A stretch of DNA of 64,000 nt, from the NCBI GenBank assembly GCA_036852015.1, contig JAANDG010000633.1, forward strand, positions 1-64,000. The letters run 5' to 3'. Of this stretch, positions 13,801-22,730 are shown in pieces. Below the pieces are notes generated by a model. It was not told the DNA's origin, made no database searches, and saw only the letters and a list, made by a program, of their open reading frames with translations. Positions within the stretch are counted from its first letter, which is position 1; every line of letters begins with the position of its first letter. Made by a program: the position numbers and the translations under genes. Source of the DNA: Pelodera strongyloides. Lineage: Eukaryota > Nematoda > Chromadorea > Rhabditida > Rhabditidae.

Positions 13801-14091
13801 ATAAATACCCTGCTCGTATGTATTGTATGTACAATTGGTGACGCTTTATTTATTCATGTGACAATGTAATAGTTTTTGGTTCGTGTAAGACCATACACAA
13901 TACGAATTTGCTATCAAGTGGCAATGTGAATGCTTCTGGAAGACCATTTGTGCGGCCGCACGCGTAATACCATACGTTGTAAGGCCATACGCTGTATGAG
14001 CATACTTTCAGAGGGAACGTACGAGGAAAAGCAACTGCTCAAGCACGTGGACGGTGATGGATATGCCCGTGTATCGACCGTTGATAAGTAA
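4815..14091 (+). CDS. glt-1: Excitatory amino acid transporter (SLC1/EAAT), GLT-1 type
   Basis: Sodium-dependent glutamate/aspartate transporter of the plasma membrane. Coding exons: 4858-4903, 6191-6252, 6997-7087, 7334-7422, 7610-7694, 8043-8119, 8435-8500, 8974-9043, 9550-9676, 9872-9981, 10410-10533, 11502-11604, 12453-12544, 12745-12879, 13094-13233, 14012-14091. They total 1497 nt and 498 aa, in one frame through every junction; the family norm is about 500 aa. The family landmarks are present: the serine-rich HP1 loop GTASSSATLP (S315-S317), NMDGT (349-353) in TM7, VPSAG in HP2 (about 394-398) and TM8 [12 protein letters not shown] with D427, R430, N434 and D438. The arginine equivalent to EAAT3 R447 points to acidic substrates rather than the neutral ones of ASCT relatives. 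From memory, the protein is collinear with C. elegans GLT-1 to near the end. The exon at 8435 supplies the TM4 loop and the exon at 14012 the acidic tail. The start ATG lies 43 nt after a TTTCTTCAG acceptor, probably a spliced-leader site. One intron (11605-12452) has a GC donor. Confidence 0.95.
4858..4903 (+). CDS. glt-1: glt-1 coding exon 1
   Basis: Encodes [15 protein letters not shown] plus one base. The donor is G|GTAGAG. It is the cytoplasmic N-terminus and the start of TM1. Confidence 0.93.
5186..5236. repeat. Short repeat core with AT-rich tail
   Basis: The block GTCGCGTCAGGCGGC with AGCCGACTGGTAAT is followed by TAA/TGA units. A near-identical block lies at 29970-30005 and a fragment near 15427, so this is a dispersed element. 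Confidence 0.5.
5323..5690 (+). mobile_element. tRNA-derived SINE-like repeat
   Basis: The head has a pol III A box (TGGCTCACTGGCAAAG) and a strong B box (GGGTTCGAATCCC). A clean T-arm is present, but no full cloverleaf could be drawn. An unrelated body of about 290 bp follows, ending near a CTGAATAAAG motif. It lies in glt-1 intron 1. The exact 3' end is uncertain. Confidence 0.6.
5870..6140 (+). mobile_element. tRNA-derived SINE (family S1) with T-rich 3' end
   Basis: The head has an A box (TGGTCCAGTGG), an anticodon-like stem GCGTT/AACGC and a B box (GAGTTCGATTCC). The body includes CATCTGGAACTCGTCGCC, and the tail TTGAATAAAGGTGCACGCTC is followed by a T run. Body and tail recur on the minus strand at 11331-11468 and 19985-20060 and on the plus strand near 49960-50085, so this is a dispersed family. 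It lies in glt-1 intron 1. Confidence 0.75.
6191..6252 (+). CDS. glt-1: glt-1 coding exon 2
   Basis: TATTTTCAG acceptor and CAG|GTACAA donor. Encodes the rest of TM1, ending in LRRFDLSPQ. Confidence 0.93.
6911..6985 (+). repeat. tRNA-like sequence (pseudogene or SINE head)
   Basis: An A-box-like TGGCCTAGTGGCTAAG, a hairpin CCTCC/GGAGG and a weak B box AGGTTCGGCTCC. No acceptor stem can be closed, so it is probably not a working tRNA. It ends just before the acceptor of glt-1 exon 3. Confidence 0.45.
6997..7087 (+). CDS. glt-1: glt-1 coding exon 3
   Basis: CTTTCCAG acceptor. Encodes [20 protein letters not shown] and onward, the conserved TM2 block of the family. Confidence 0.95.
7334..7422 (+). 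CDS. glt-1: glt-1 coding exon 4
   Basis: Encodes [20 protein letters not shown] and the first part of TM3. Donor ATT|GTAAGT. Confidence 0.95.
7499..7580. repeat. GA microsatellite in glt-1 intron 4
   Basis: Imperfect (GA)n with AGGGA interruptions, within a 187-bp intron. Confidence 0.85.
7610..7694 (+). CDS. glt-1: glt-1 coding exon 5
   Basis: Encodes [18 protein letters not shown], the end of TM3 and the IHPGDP motif, then an acidic loop. Donor G|GTGCGT. Confidence 0.95.
7747..7778. repeat. Interstitial TTAGGC repeat, 5 copies
   Basis: Five exact TTAGGC units in a row, matching the nematode telomere repeat, inside glt-1 intron 5. Confidence 0.85.
8043..8119 (+). CDS. glt-1: glt-1 coding exon 6
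   Basis: Encodes [17 protein letters not shown] and the preceding VSTLDTM. GTTTCAG acceptor, CAG|GTTCGT donor. Confidence 0.95.
8185..8370. repeat. GC-rich short-period repeat in glt-1 intron 6
   Basis: CGCACCTAYGGCGG occurs three times between about 8185 and 8245, followed by related GC-rich blocks with GCCGC and CGCCG cores to about 8370. It is much richer in GC than the surrounding intron. Open frames on both strands come from composition. Confidence 0.6.
8435..8500 (+). CDS. glt-1: glt-1 coding exon 7 (TM4 loop)
   Basis: A 66-nt exon between TTTTTAG and A|GTTGGT, encoding [19 protein letters not shown] and onward. It keeps phase 0 on both sides and matches the extracellular loop between TM3 and TM4 that, from memory, C. 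elegans GLT-1 also has. It may be skippable without a frameshift. Confidence 0.9.
8717..8898. mobile_element. Foldback MITE, family A, in glt-1 intron 7
   Basis: TTAAAGCGAAATCCCGGCCG at the left, inverted copy ending CGCTTTAA at the right. Octamer ATGCAAAT inside. Confidence 0.9.
8974..9043 (+). CDS. glt-1: glt-1 coding exon 8
   Basis: Encodes [20 protein letters not shown] then NVL. It contains one NGS glycosylation sequon. Donor G|GTGGGT. Confidence 0.95.
9151..9288. mobile_element. Foldback element, family G copy 1
   Basis: Outer arms CCGTATTCACCAACAC and its inverse. The inner arms CAGGGAG...CTCCCTG also pair. About 138 bp, in glt-1 intron 8. A second copy with reversed interior is at 10169-10298. 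Confidence 0.85.
9550..9676 (+). CDS. glt-1: glt-1 coding exon 9
   Basis: Encodes [20 protein letters not shown] through VMTVMW (TM4-TM5). Phase-2 donor TG|GTACGT. Confidence 0.95.
9872..9981 (+). CDS. glt-1: glt-1 coding exon 10
   Basis: Encodes [20 protein letters not shown] onward to MVTVIT. TM5 end and intracellular loop. Confidence 0.95.
10169..10298. mobile_element. Foldback element, family G copy 2
   Basis: Same outer ends as 9151-9288 (CGTATTCACCAACAC), but the interior runs in the other direction (GGAGCTAAAGAGTG against CACTCTTTAGCTCC). In glt-1 intron 10. Confidence 0.85.
10410..10533 (+). CDS. glt-1: glt-1 coding exon 11
   Basis: Encodes [20 protein letters not shown] and ends in GTAS, the first half of HP1. 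Phase-2 donor. Confidence 0.95.
10541..10705. mobile_element. Divergent foldback MITE (family A/D)
   Basis: Begins TTAAAGCGAAATAACAGCCG 7 bp after the exon 11 donor and ends with a degenerate inverse (TCATAACTGCTTTAA). Interior unlike the other family A copies. Confidence 0.65.
10805..10987. mobile_element. Foldback MITE, family A
   Basis: TTAAAGCGAAATACTGGCCG ... GGCTGGTATTTCGCTTTAA in glt-1 intron 11. Confidence 0.9.
11331..11468 (-). mobile_element. SINE S1 fragment, minus strand
   Basis: Reverse complement of the body and tail of the 5870-6140 element (TTACGCTTCAAGAGCGTGCA, then GACGAGTTCCAGATG). The head is missing. In glt-1 intron 11. Confidence 0.75.
11502..11604 (+). CDS. glt-1: glt-1 coding exon 12, with non-canonical GC donor
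   Basis: Encodes [20 protein letters not shown] onward to GATINM. The next residues (DGT) begin at 12453, so the intron must start at 11605 with GCATAT. No GT lies near enough to rescue a standard donor. Confidence 0.93.
11625..12020. mobile_element. Large foldback element, family E
   Basis: TTAAAGGGACAGGCCCATCA at the left pairs with TGATGGGCCTTCCCTTTAA at the right. The arms extend inward (TAAACCTATATTTACGATAC and its inverse). 396 bp, starting 21 bp after the exon 12 donor. A decayed relative lies at 55700-55990. Confidence 0.9.
12017..12191. mobile_element. Foldback MITE, family A, abutting family E
   Basis: Its left end shares the TTAA (12017-12020) with the right end of the family E element. 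The right end is CCGGTATTTCGCTTTAA. Confidence 0.88.
12453..12544 (+). CDS. glt-1: glt-1 coding exon 13
   Basis: Encodes [20 protein letters not shown] onward, completing NMDGT (TM7). Phase-2 donor AG|GTATCA. Confidence 0.95.
12640..12712 (+). repeat. tRNA-like sequence
   Basis: TGGTAGCTCAGTCGGAAGA resembles a D-arm/A box and CCGGTTCGGATTCGATCC a degenerate B box. Anticodon and acceptor stems do not close. It lies in the 200-bp glt-1 intron 13. Confidence 0.45.
12745..12879 (+). CDS. glt-1: glt-1 coding exon 14
   Basis: Encodes [20 protein letters not shown] (HP2) through VAVDWL. Donor CT|GTAAGT. Confidence 0.95.
13094..13233 (+). CDS. glt-1: glt-1 coding exon 15
   Basis: Encodes [19 protein letters not shown] (TM8 binding residues) and the start of the cytoplasmic tail ([13 protein letters not shown]). 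Donor G|GTGGGT at 13234. If this intron is retained, the frame stops at 13250, giving a 477-aa form ending GGLRE. Confidence 0.9.
13255..13372. repeat. Tandem repeat of about 31 bp in glt-1 intron 15
   Basis: AGGGTTCAGGTCAATG occurs three times, each with a preceding GCTCAGA or CTCAGAC block; a fourth copy is degraded (CCCGGGTTCATAG). Confidence 0.8.
14012..14091 (+). CDS. glt-1: glt-1 terminal coding exon 16
   Basis: TACTTTCAG acceptor. Phase 1 joins 13233 exactly and gives [20 protein letters not shown] then STVDK and stop TAA. An acidic tail of this kind and length fits, from memory, the end of C. elegans GLT-1. It brings the protein to 498 aa. Confidence 0.85.
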
Positions 14092-14317
14092 ATGACTTTA
14101 CTTGACGCACTTTTGGAACATCGTTCCTTCGATGTCCACCGTCTCCCTTGACTCACTTTGAAAAGTTCATTTCTTAAACTTCATAAATAACCGAGTGAAA
14201 TACATTCTCTACCCCGAGCTTATGCAAAATAATAGTTTGTTGTTAGTTAAACATTGTGACAATTTATAAATATTTGAGTTTTTATTAGAAAAAAAACGAA
14301 TTTAGTCCAGTTTTTCT

Positions 14318-14323
14318 AATAAA
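14318..14323 (+). terminator. Candidate polyadenylation signal AATAAA for glt-1
   Basis: First exact AATAAA after the glt-1 stop, about 227 nt downstream, in AT-rich DNA. Nothing else in the sequence confirms its use. Confidence 0.4.
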
Positions 14324-14845
14324 TAGGATATGCGCGATTTTTTAGATTTACTCTTTTATTGTGTGCTCTCATTTTACTGATTAATACAGTTTTTAGACAG
14401 GATTTCAAAACTTAAAACCTTTTAAATAAGTTCATTTATACGTCAGAGTTATACGTAATCTATATATTTCCATATTATGGTACCGTAACCCCCGGTTAAC
14501 CTAGTCTAGTTACTCCTTCGGTGAACGATTTATTTTTTCTTCATTTTTAAAATTGTTCCGATCTTAGAAAAACATGACTAACATAATACTTTCTTCAATC
14601 CTCAGTAGTCAAGTTGGTTCGATTTGCTATATATTCAACATTTTTTACGTAATAACTATATTGTTTGATATACAGAAAGACAACATGCTTTGAATGAGTT
14701 TTTGAGTTAGGTTTGTTCAAAATTATTTTTTCCAGATTTTCAAAATTTCATAAATTTTCCATGTTCGCAGTTTGCTAACCCGTTTCCAAGTCAACATTCT
14801 CGTACACTATTTCATGATATATCTAATGAATAATTATGAACTTAC

Positions 14846-15018
14846 TTAAAGCGAAGTACCGGTCGGTTTTTGAAACGTATGGCGTTCTCCTGCTGTCTTA
14901 TGCAAATGAGCACAAATTAGAATAAAAAATAGACCCAATTCGACCCCTCTTAGCATACCTGCATAAGAATGCAGATATTTGAGATGCATTTCAAAAACCG
15001 GCTGGTATTTCGCTTTAA
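14846..15018. mobile_element. Foldback MITE, family A
   Basis: TTAAAGCGAAGTACCGGTCG ... GGCTGGTATTTCGCTTTAA. Octamer ATGCAAAT inside. Confidence 0.9.
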
Positions 15019-15849
15019 CCCTTTTCTATTCTTTTGTAAACTAACTTTCAACATGAGACCGTTATTCTCTATGAGAAGTAGCCCTTGCATAAGAAGATAT
15101 TTTTCGTCCTTGTAAATGTAAGTTCTCGAAGAAACATTTCCAATTATATTTTAGCGTATAGTTTTTTAACACTCAGAGATTTTTTATACCATAATAAATT
15201 GATTCTTTTCTTTCCAGCGTATTCTTAACGTTGATTTAGCTCTTGGATGGAGCTTGATATTATCACGAAAAAAATGAAGAATTTGTAATAAATGCGACCC
15301 TTGATGGGTCTTGACCAACGAGGTGAACGGTGAACTGGTGACATATCAAGTTCCTGGATTATTTTATATTTTATTTTATTTAATTTTCATTTCTCTATCT
15401 TATTTTATCAACTACAACTTGTCCTCCTGAGGCGACTTTTAAAGTTTAAAATGCATGAACACACTTAAAGGGTGAGGTCCACCTCAGAAAACAAAAAAGT
15501 TATTATTTTTATTAGATTCCCCGTGTCTGTATCTACCATAATAACTAAAACAAATTTGGCACAATATTATTTCCAACGAAATAAGGAGCAACAAATGGCC
15601 CAGCGTAACTTGAAAAATAATAAGATTCGATTTCGCTTGCTCAAGACTGGGCTCCGGCTCTCGTTTTAAAGACTTTAGATATTCTAATTTTCGTTTCGTT
15701 CACACAAACGAAAAAGTAAACTCTTCTACTTTATATAATAAGATAATTAAACACAAAATTTCATCACAAAGGGAATCATCGTACACCTTTTATATTGTTT
15801 GTGAAACGGATTTTACAATACTAATACACGTTCATTCTCATCGCAAGGT

Positions 15850-16670
15850 TTAAAGGGAATATGTAGGCACTCAAAATGAGCAAAACAACTGCGAAACTAG
15901 AGTTTCCACACCAGACATGAATTTAAGTAGGCGACTGAATATGTAAATTCGAATATTCTCATTTGCATGCAAATATGTCGCTGTTGCATGCTATATGCCG
16001 ATGTATGCACACATATGCAAAATTTTTTGCTCCATCAGCACTGCCGTGTAAGCCAGGGGGTCAAGCAACGCGTTTACTATGGAAAATATGAACTTTGAAA
16101 ATCATTTTCTTTTAAATGGGAAACTTTTAACAATTTTTGTTGTTGTTTCCTTAAAGAGAGAGGCCCACGAGAAAAAAGTTTTCCTCAATTTATTTCTAAA
16201 GAATGTCCGGAATTTCAGAAACATTACTGTGAAAACCGCATTGCTTGAAGCCTAGAACTCACAGAGTTATTCCCCGGCAAACAGTTCGGCCAGGTACCGT
16301 AGTCAGAAGCAATTTTTGCGCTTTTAGGGCATTACAGTATTGGAAACGCTTTCTTACAATCGTAGGAAAGTTCTTCATTCGTTTAACAATTTTTATGTGG
16401 AGAAAGAATGCTGAGGGACGGATATAAACCGTATAAACGTATCTTGACGTTGCTGGCTACGGTACCTGGCCGAACTGTTTGCCGGGGAATAACTCTGTGA
16501 GTTCTAGGTGCAAGGAAATGCGGTTTTCACAGTAATATTTCTGAAATTCCGGACATTCTATACAAGTACATTGAGGAAAACTTTTTTCTCGTGGGCCTCT
16601 CCCTTTAATGAGGAACACACATTCTATTAATACAGCTTAACTTCAAAAAGGGCATACATATTCCCTTTAA
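15850..16670. mobile_element. Outer foldback element split by a nested one
   Basis: TTAAAGGGAATATGT at 15850 and its exact inverse ending at 16670 bracket the 458-bp family F element. The outer flanks (about 300 bp left and 60 bp right) share no other obvious symmetry. Confidence 0.65.
16151..16608. mobile_element. Long-arm foldback element, family F
   Basis: Arms of about 150 bp: TTAAAGAGAGAGGCCCACGA pairs with TCGTGGGCCTCTCCCTTTAA, and the inner arm ATTCCCCGGCAAACAGTTCG pairs with its inverse near 16470. The spacer is about 150 bp. It should form a long stable hairpin. Confidence 0.9.
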
Positions 16671-18583
16671 TCCACGTAAATAATTAGCAAAAATATGTGT
16701 ATGGAAATTAATCTGCATGCTAATTTTTTAAAGAAAATCAATAATCGCATTTTTTGTTTCAAAAAGCAACTTTGGCTCATTGTTTTTTTACACTTTACAA
16801 AGAAAGTGGATTTCCCACTGGAGTGAAATACTTCAACCAGCCTGTATTCATAACATAGTCCAAACGACCAAAATATTTACCCCATTTGATCAAACCTTAC
16901 CCCGAATCAAACTGCTCCGTCCATATACCAATATTTCAAAACCAATAATCAAGAATGCAACCATATAATCAATATTTTTATTCATATTTGAATACGTGCG
17001 CGATACAATGTCTAATTATTAAAGCTGTGTGGTGATGCGGAGTTATCACAATATGAAAGGGCGTGTGTTTCCCTGTAAAGGGCTTAAAATAATAAAAATA
17101 TATAAAATTCATAAAATAATCGACAGGCAAAAAGCAGAATAAGCGAAAATTACCGAAAAACACCGATTTTTTGGTAATAAAAACAACTCATAAAAAAATT
17201 CAAAATATGAGTGAATTATTTGGCAACGTTACACGAAGAATGTGAAGCGCTTATGTTAGGCATAAGTATAGGCATAAGGGTACATGCCTAGGCCTAAGTA
17301 TAGGCCTACGCCCTAAGAGTAAGTTAGGCATCGGTTAGTCTTTTAATTATTAATGAAAGGCATGTCAAAAGGTACAGAGCAAGCGGGCGAGCGGACAAAA
17401 GAGTAATAAAATATAAAATATAATTTGCTATTTAGAAAGTAATACAAATATTTCTGGCCGTGGTAACTCATTTGGCAAGAGCAGTGTGTTCGAACAATAC
17501 GGGTTCAAAGTTTTGGCAAAAAAAAACAATCAATAAACAGAAAAATAATCGATAACAAGAGAAAATACAAAGATAAAGGTAAAGCAGGCGGTATACTCGA
17601 GTTAGGAAGTTTACATATGACAAAATATAGTTAGGAACCTTGAACATCCCTAAATGGGCGGTGGTCTACCGTAGTTGTTACAAACTGTGGACTAACTGTC
17701 GAAGATTTTTAGGTCTACGGTATTTCGAGCATCTTAATGAACTTCACTAGTCATGTAGGGGGGTGAGTGGCGGAGGTGGTTAAAGGAAATGAAAAATCGA
17801 AGAATTCGTGAACTATGCTCACAGATCGATAACCCTTACACATTAGGAGAAAGCACCCAAATGCGCCAAAATATATATAATTATGGATTATATATGGAAG
17901 TTCTGTCTTGTAGGCTCTGTTTTTCACTGCGGCTCACCCTTGAAACTTCAGCATAACTTATTTTCATGATTATCGATTTTACGTGAATCAAGTTCCTATA
18001 AGACAGCTGTTTTAAAACTCTTGTAAAGCCACATAGTGAAGTATACTGTGGGGTAAAGTTGTACTAGAGCAGTGTGCCGTATGACTAGGTGCTGCACAGA
18101 TAATTAGCATAAGCAATTAGCAAATAGTATTGAGGGAAAAAATAGAAATCTGTAATAAAATATATGGGGGTGGGGTAACTTATAAAAAAACGGCTTGGTA
18201 AAGGAATAACCGTTATTTGTACCAGTTTGAGGTTCCATAAAAAGGGGTAGAAACGTAGAAAGGGTGGTTTGGGGACAATTAGCTTGCATAATTAAAGTGA
18301 CAACTAAAACCACCCCGACTTACACACATGGAAAGTAAAGCTGAAGCGGGAGTAGAGAAATATATATCTTTTTCGTGACCTATTGGTATATATACGGTAC
18401 ATTGCCGTTGCCATAAACCGGCAGGGGTACTGTATCGAGGTGGGGTGGGTCAGACTACGGTAATCGAATCGGTATTACTGTCTCAACACCACTCCTCTTG
18501 TGTATGCAGAAGAACAAGGGTCTGAACGTCGGAGTGATCGTCGAAGCTTCCGTCGGACTCAGGCCCGGTCCAAACAGGTGTCC

Positions 18584-18713
18584 CTATGTCTCATTATTGT
18601 GGTTAGTGGGAGCGGGTTGGGGTGATTCTTCCTTTATCGAGTCCTTCCCAGTTTCTTGGTCTCCCTTCTGGGGATCACTGGCCTCTTCGGGAATCCGACT
18701 TTGATACCATTCC
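18584..18713 (-). CDS. pde-4: pde-4 terminal exon
   Basis: TCTTTTCAG acceptor. Encodes [20 protein letters not shown] onward to HNNET and stop TAG. EWYQSRI is the conserved end of the catalytic helix bundle, and the rest is a polar tail. Confidence 0.9.
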
Positions 18714-19439
18714 CTGAAAAGATATAAATGTTAAAGCGAAATGCTAGCCCCTTTGGAAAATTTGCATATGATAAGCAACTCCTATGTATCCTATGCTAAT
18801 TTTGTACGATCGTCCACGGCAATCGTACAAAATTAGCATGGGATACATAGGATTTGCTTATCATATGCAAATTTTCCAAAGGGGCTAGCATTTCGCTTTA
18901 AGATAATAACCTTTGACGTACTGGTACTCATACAGTAGTACTGTAGGGTATTATTACTTACTTATTAATAGCGTTGAAAGTGTGAAATGTGGTAATAGTT
19001 GCTGCCCAACTTCGTCTGAATTCTAAAATAAGCGTACCTATTTTCTTCCAACTTGTCCAGTATTTCCTGAGCATCAGGATAGACGAGGTCGGCCCACGTC
19101 TCGTACAGCGGATGCACAATGTAGTCGATGAAACCGACCTGAAACCGGTAAACATATATTTTTGCAACTGTCAGCAAATGGTCACCAAACGGTCGCCAAA
19201 TGGTCGGTGACCGCCGTCCATTGTCCTATGGGAAAGAAAATAGGATTAGCTGAGAATGAGTATAATTACCTGTGACTTTTCAATTGTCACGTTGTTTCGA
19301 TCACACATCGGACTCATGGACAGGCCTTGTTCACGTTCCTTGTCACCTTGACGCCAGTATTCTGAAATAATTTTACTTGAAAAGAAGTAGCCGAGAGAGA
19401 GGAGAGAGAGAGAAAAGAGAGAGAGAGAGAGAGAGACAA

Positions 19440-19485
<46 letters not shown>

Positions 19486-22400
19486 GGAGAGAGAGAAACA
19501 AAGAGAGAGAGAGACCAAATCCTACCTTCCAAGATCCTCTCATTCCACTGTCGGTACAGTTCAATTGGTTTCGTTGGATTGGAGAGATCGGCCAGATGTA
19601 TCATCGACTGAAGTACTTGTATCCTGTCATTGTACTTGTCCAGAATCACCACACTCGAGCCAGCCACCTTCTTAGCCTCAACCATGGTCTTCAGGTCCGC
19701 AAGCAGGGACATGTGCTTCGACATATCGGTGGCCAGAACCTGGAAAGCAATTGGTATAATTAGCTAGGGATAATTATAAGGATTATACCGAGATTGATGC
19801 CTAAGGCTAAGACAGTGAACAACTAAGACCCCGTTAGCCGGTCTATCTCGTATGTCAGGGGTAAAGTTAAGTTTCGGGGAGTATATCAGTAACAGGAGAA
19901 CGTTTTTTTGTCACTGGTTAGAGAATAGTCGTTGTGCAGTGTATATGAGGTTCGCACAGCTTTAAATAACTAAATAGTTTACGCTACAAGAACGCGTACC
20001 TTTATTCAAGGGGGTTTTAATTCAAAGTTTGTTTATGACAGGTTCGCACAGTTCAAGTTCAGGCTTTTGAAAATGATGAGCAAACTGCCGCCTTTCCGAC
20101 CATTTCTTTAGTCTTTAGAGGTACTTCCCAGTCACTAAAGGTTCGTCGGGTCTGCCATGAAAGGTCATCAACTCTTTCAAAGATTGCAAGACGTATTTAA
20201 TTGCCCTCATCATTTAGCAAACTACCGACCCTCTTAATTGCCGTTCTTTAGGTAATAATGCCCTTAATTAGTGCTCGTTTCCGTCACTTTATAGTACTTT
20301 GTTGGTAAATTAGCACAGAGGACAGGGGGATGAGAGAGGTTAGAGAAGGAGAGACGTGGTATATCGTATATCATGCAATGCACGTCTTTCCCTTCTAACC
20401 CATAGTCATAACTATCGTTTTTTGATGGATTGTTTCCGGTATGACAGAGACGATCTCTCTCTCCCTCTCTCTCTCTCTCTCTCCCTCTCTCTCTCTCCCC
20501 TTCCCTCTCTCTCTCACTTTCTTTATGCTTTTGATAAACCATATGTCATTTCTAATGATTATCAATGATGGTGACAACAAATAATTGCCTAGACTCGTAG
20601 TGAGAGCGAATGAGAACGATCAGAGATTTAAACCGGAAGGCAGTTTAAAACAAATTTTAAAGGTAAAAACCACTAAATGCCATAATTGTAAGTTATGACT
20701 CATTGCTTATTGCTCATTTAGAATGAAGAATAGCATTTTGATATAATAGTATAAGTAAGATGAAAGGTAGAGAATTCCGGAAAGAGTAAATAAATCACTA
20801 ACGCACCATATCGATTACAATCTTCCGGAATTGTTGGCGCTGTTTGCGCGGCAAATTGGCGAGGAAATCGCAATTCGAATCTTGGAGCAATTTGAACGCG
20901 ACAGCCAAGTGGTGTTGCTCCAGAACGCTCTCATCGTTGTACATTATCGCTAGCTCGTTATCTGAAAGGGTTCAAGCTATAAGTTTGCAAGACCAAATAG
21001 ATAGCATAATGGTAAATCAGTAGACTTGTAATCCAGAGACGCGGGTTCGAGTCTCACTCTAGTATGTCGTGACACATGTTTAGACCATAAAATGATTGTC
21101 CATGTTTAGTTCTCAACTGGCCTAACCAGCTACTAAGCATATTCTGGTCCCTAAACCCTAAACCCTGTAATTAGGTTCTAAAGGTCCTGTGCTCTTTAGT
21201 TCCACGTGTTTACTTCAAAGTTTCAAAGTGCATTTAAACAAAACTGCTTGTGACGTTTGTTTTTAAACTTGTCCCCTTTTCACAAAAAAAGAAAAGAATT
21301 GGTCAAAGAAAGACCGCCATGGGGTAGTCAATGCTCAAAACCACGTGACGTCATTTCACAGTTGTTGTGCACGTCACATTGCAAACCTCGGGGAAATGTA
21401 CGTCAGTGAACAAATGACGTTTGCAAGCCGGGATTTGTAAAGAGGATGCACGCGTTGTGCTACACAATGTTGCAAAACAGGCGTGACAAAGTGAGCAGTT
21501 GCTGGAGGGTGGTTACAATTTTTGAACTGGAACTGGGTGCTCTTTCCCTTTGCACTTTATTATTGACCTATCGCATTTCTCGTTCATGAAAGCCAGCGTG
21601 ACCAAGTAACTAGACAACGAATAGTAAACTACGCCAGTGGACACATGACGTTTGCAAGTCGGACTTTTTCCATAGCAATAATTAATAACAATAAGTTTTT
21701 CGTGAACCACCAAGGCATACGGCCCAAGCCTCACGTTTGACTAAGTGATATTAATTGAAGTGCTTACTTGTGTTGATCAAGTACTGATTCGTGAAGCCCG
21801 GATGGTCGACATCATGGACGGCACCGGCGAAGACAGCGGCCAAGATTTCCAAGTCATTGAAGACATTCTGAAGGCAGAAGGTTATTGTAAACTTTGGATG
21901 AAGAGAGAGAGAGAGAGACGGAGAGAGACGGAGAACCTCAGTAATAAGATAGTGAAGGCAGAAGGAGACATAGAAGAGAGATAACCGCAGTCACATATAT
22001 ACAAGTAGGCAGAGCGAGGGAGAGAGAGAGACAAGGAGATACAGAGAGAGAATAAATCTAAGGTATGCATATCGATACTAACTATACTAACCTCCAATAC
22101 TGGCGATGACAACAACACATGCATGGATTGGGCGACATCGGCGCCGTGTACGTGGTTATGGTACGGATTATCCTAAAAAGCAGAGTTTGTTATTATTTAT
22201 TTACAAAAATGTTTCTAATTATGTCCTTTCTAAATTTTCTTATCAACCAAATTCACTAACATACGGTACGACCACTTTCCATGGCACAATGCACTGTGGC
22301 AAAATCGTTTCCCCCCAAAAATCTGAACAACAACAAAACCACCGTATACCTTGTAATGATGTTCCAAATTGAGCAAGTAGGTGATGAGCGTATTGGCGGG

Positions 22401-22695
22401 AATTTCAAATGTTTTCATGAGACCCCGGTCTTTGAGCAGTGTGTACGTGATAGCAGTTAGTGCATGGTTCTTGGACAACTCGTTGATTTTGAACACATTC
22501 GGACCCCAGTCGTTCAACTGAAAAAAAAAACATTTTTTTAAGAATATTAATATGTCAAAGTATCACCCTCGTTTTGAAAATATGTTCCCAAAAAGCACGT
22601 AGTCTTCCAGACATGATTAAGAAAATTTGTATTCAGTATGCAGCAACGTGCTTTTTTTCAAAGAAACTGGGAGAGGCAGGGAGAGACATAAACAG

Positions 22696-22730
<35 letters not shown>

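Larger units (their letters stand above)
14324..18583. other. Intergenic region between convergent genes
   Basis: AT-rich. Holds a family A MITE (14846-15018), a nested foldback (15850-16670) and a run of variant TTAGGC-like words at 17250-17340. No open frame with splice support was recognised. A short GC-rich stretch at 18510-18583 is open on both strands. Confidence 0.65.

Noticed and set aside
4815..18584. Operon of the two genes
   Set aside because: They are convergent, so cannot share a polycistronic transcript.
18965..19177. pde-4 ending at TAA 18965 as the main form
   Set aside because: It lacks the conserved EWYQSRI, which is present in phase in a spliced exon at 18713-18584.
19314..19763. 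Frames rich in LSLSL or RERER, here and at about 20 other places
   Set aside because: They come from GA/TC microsatellites on either strand. The 19314-19724 frame contains a true pde-4 exon, but its tail is intron.
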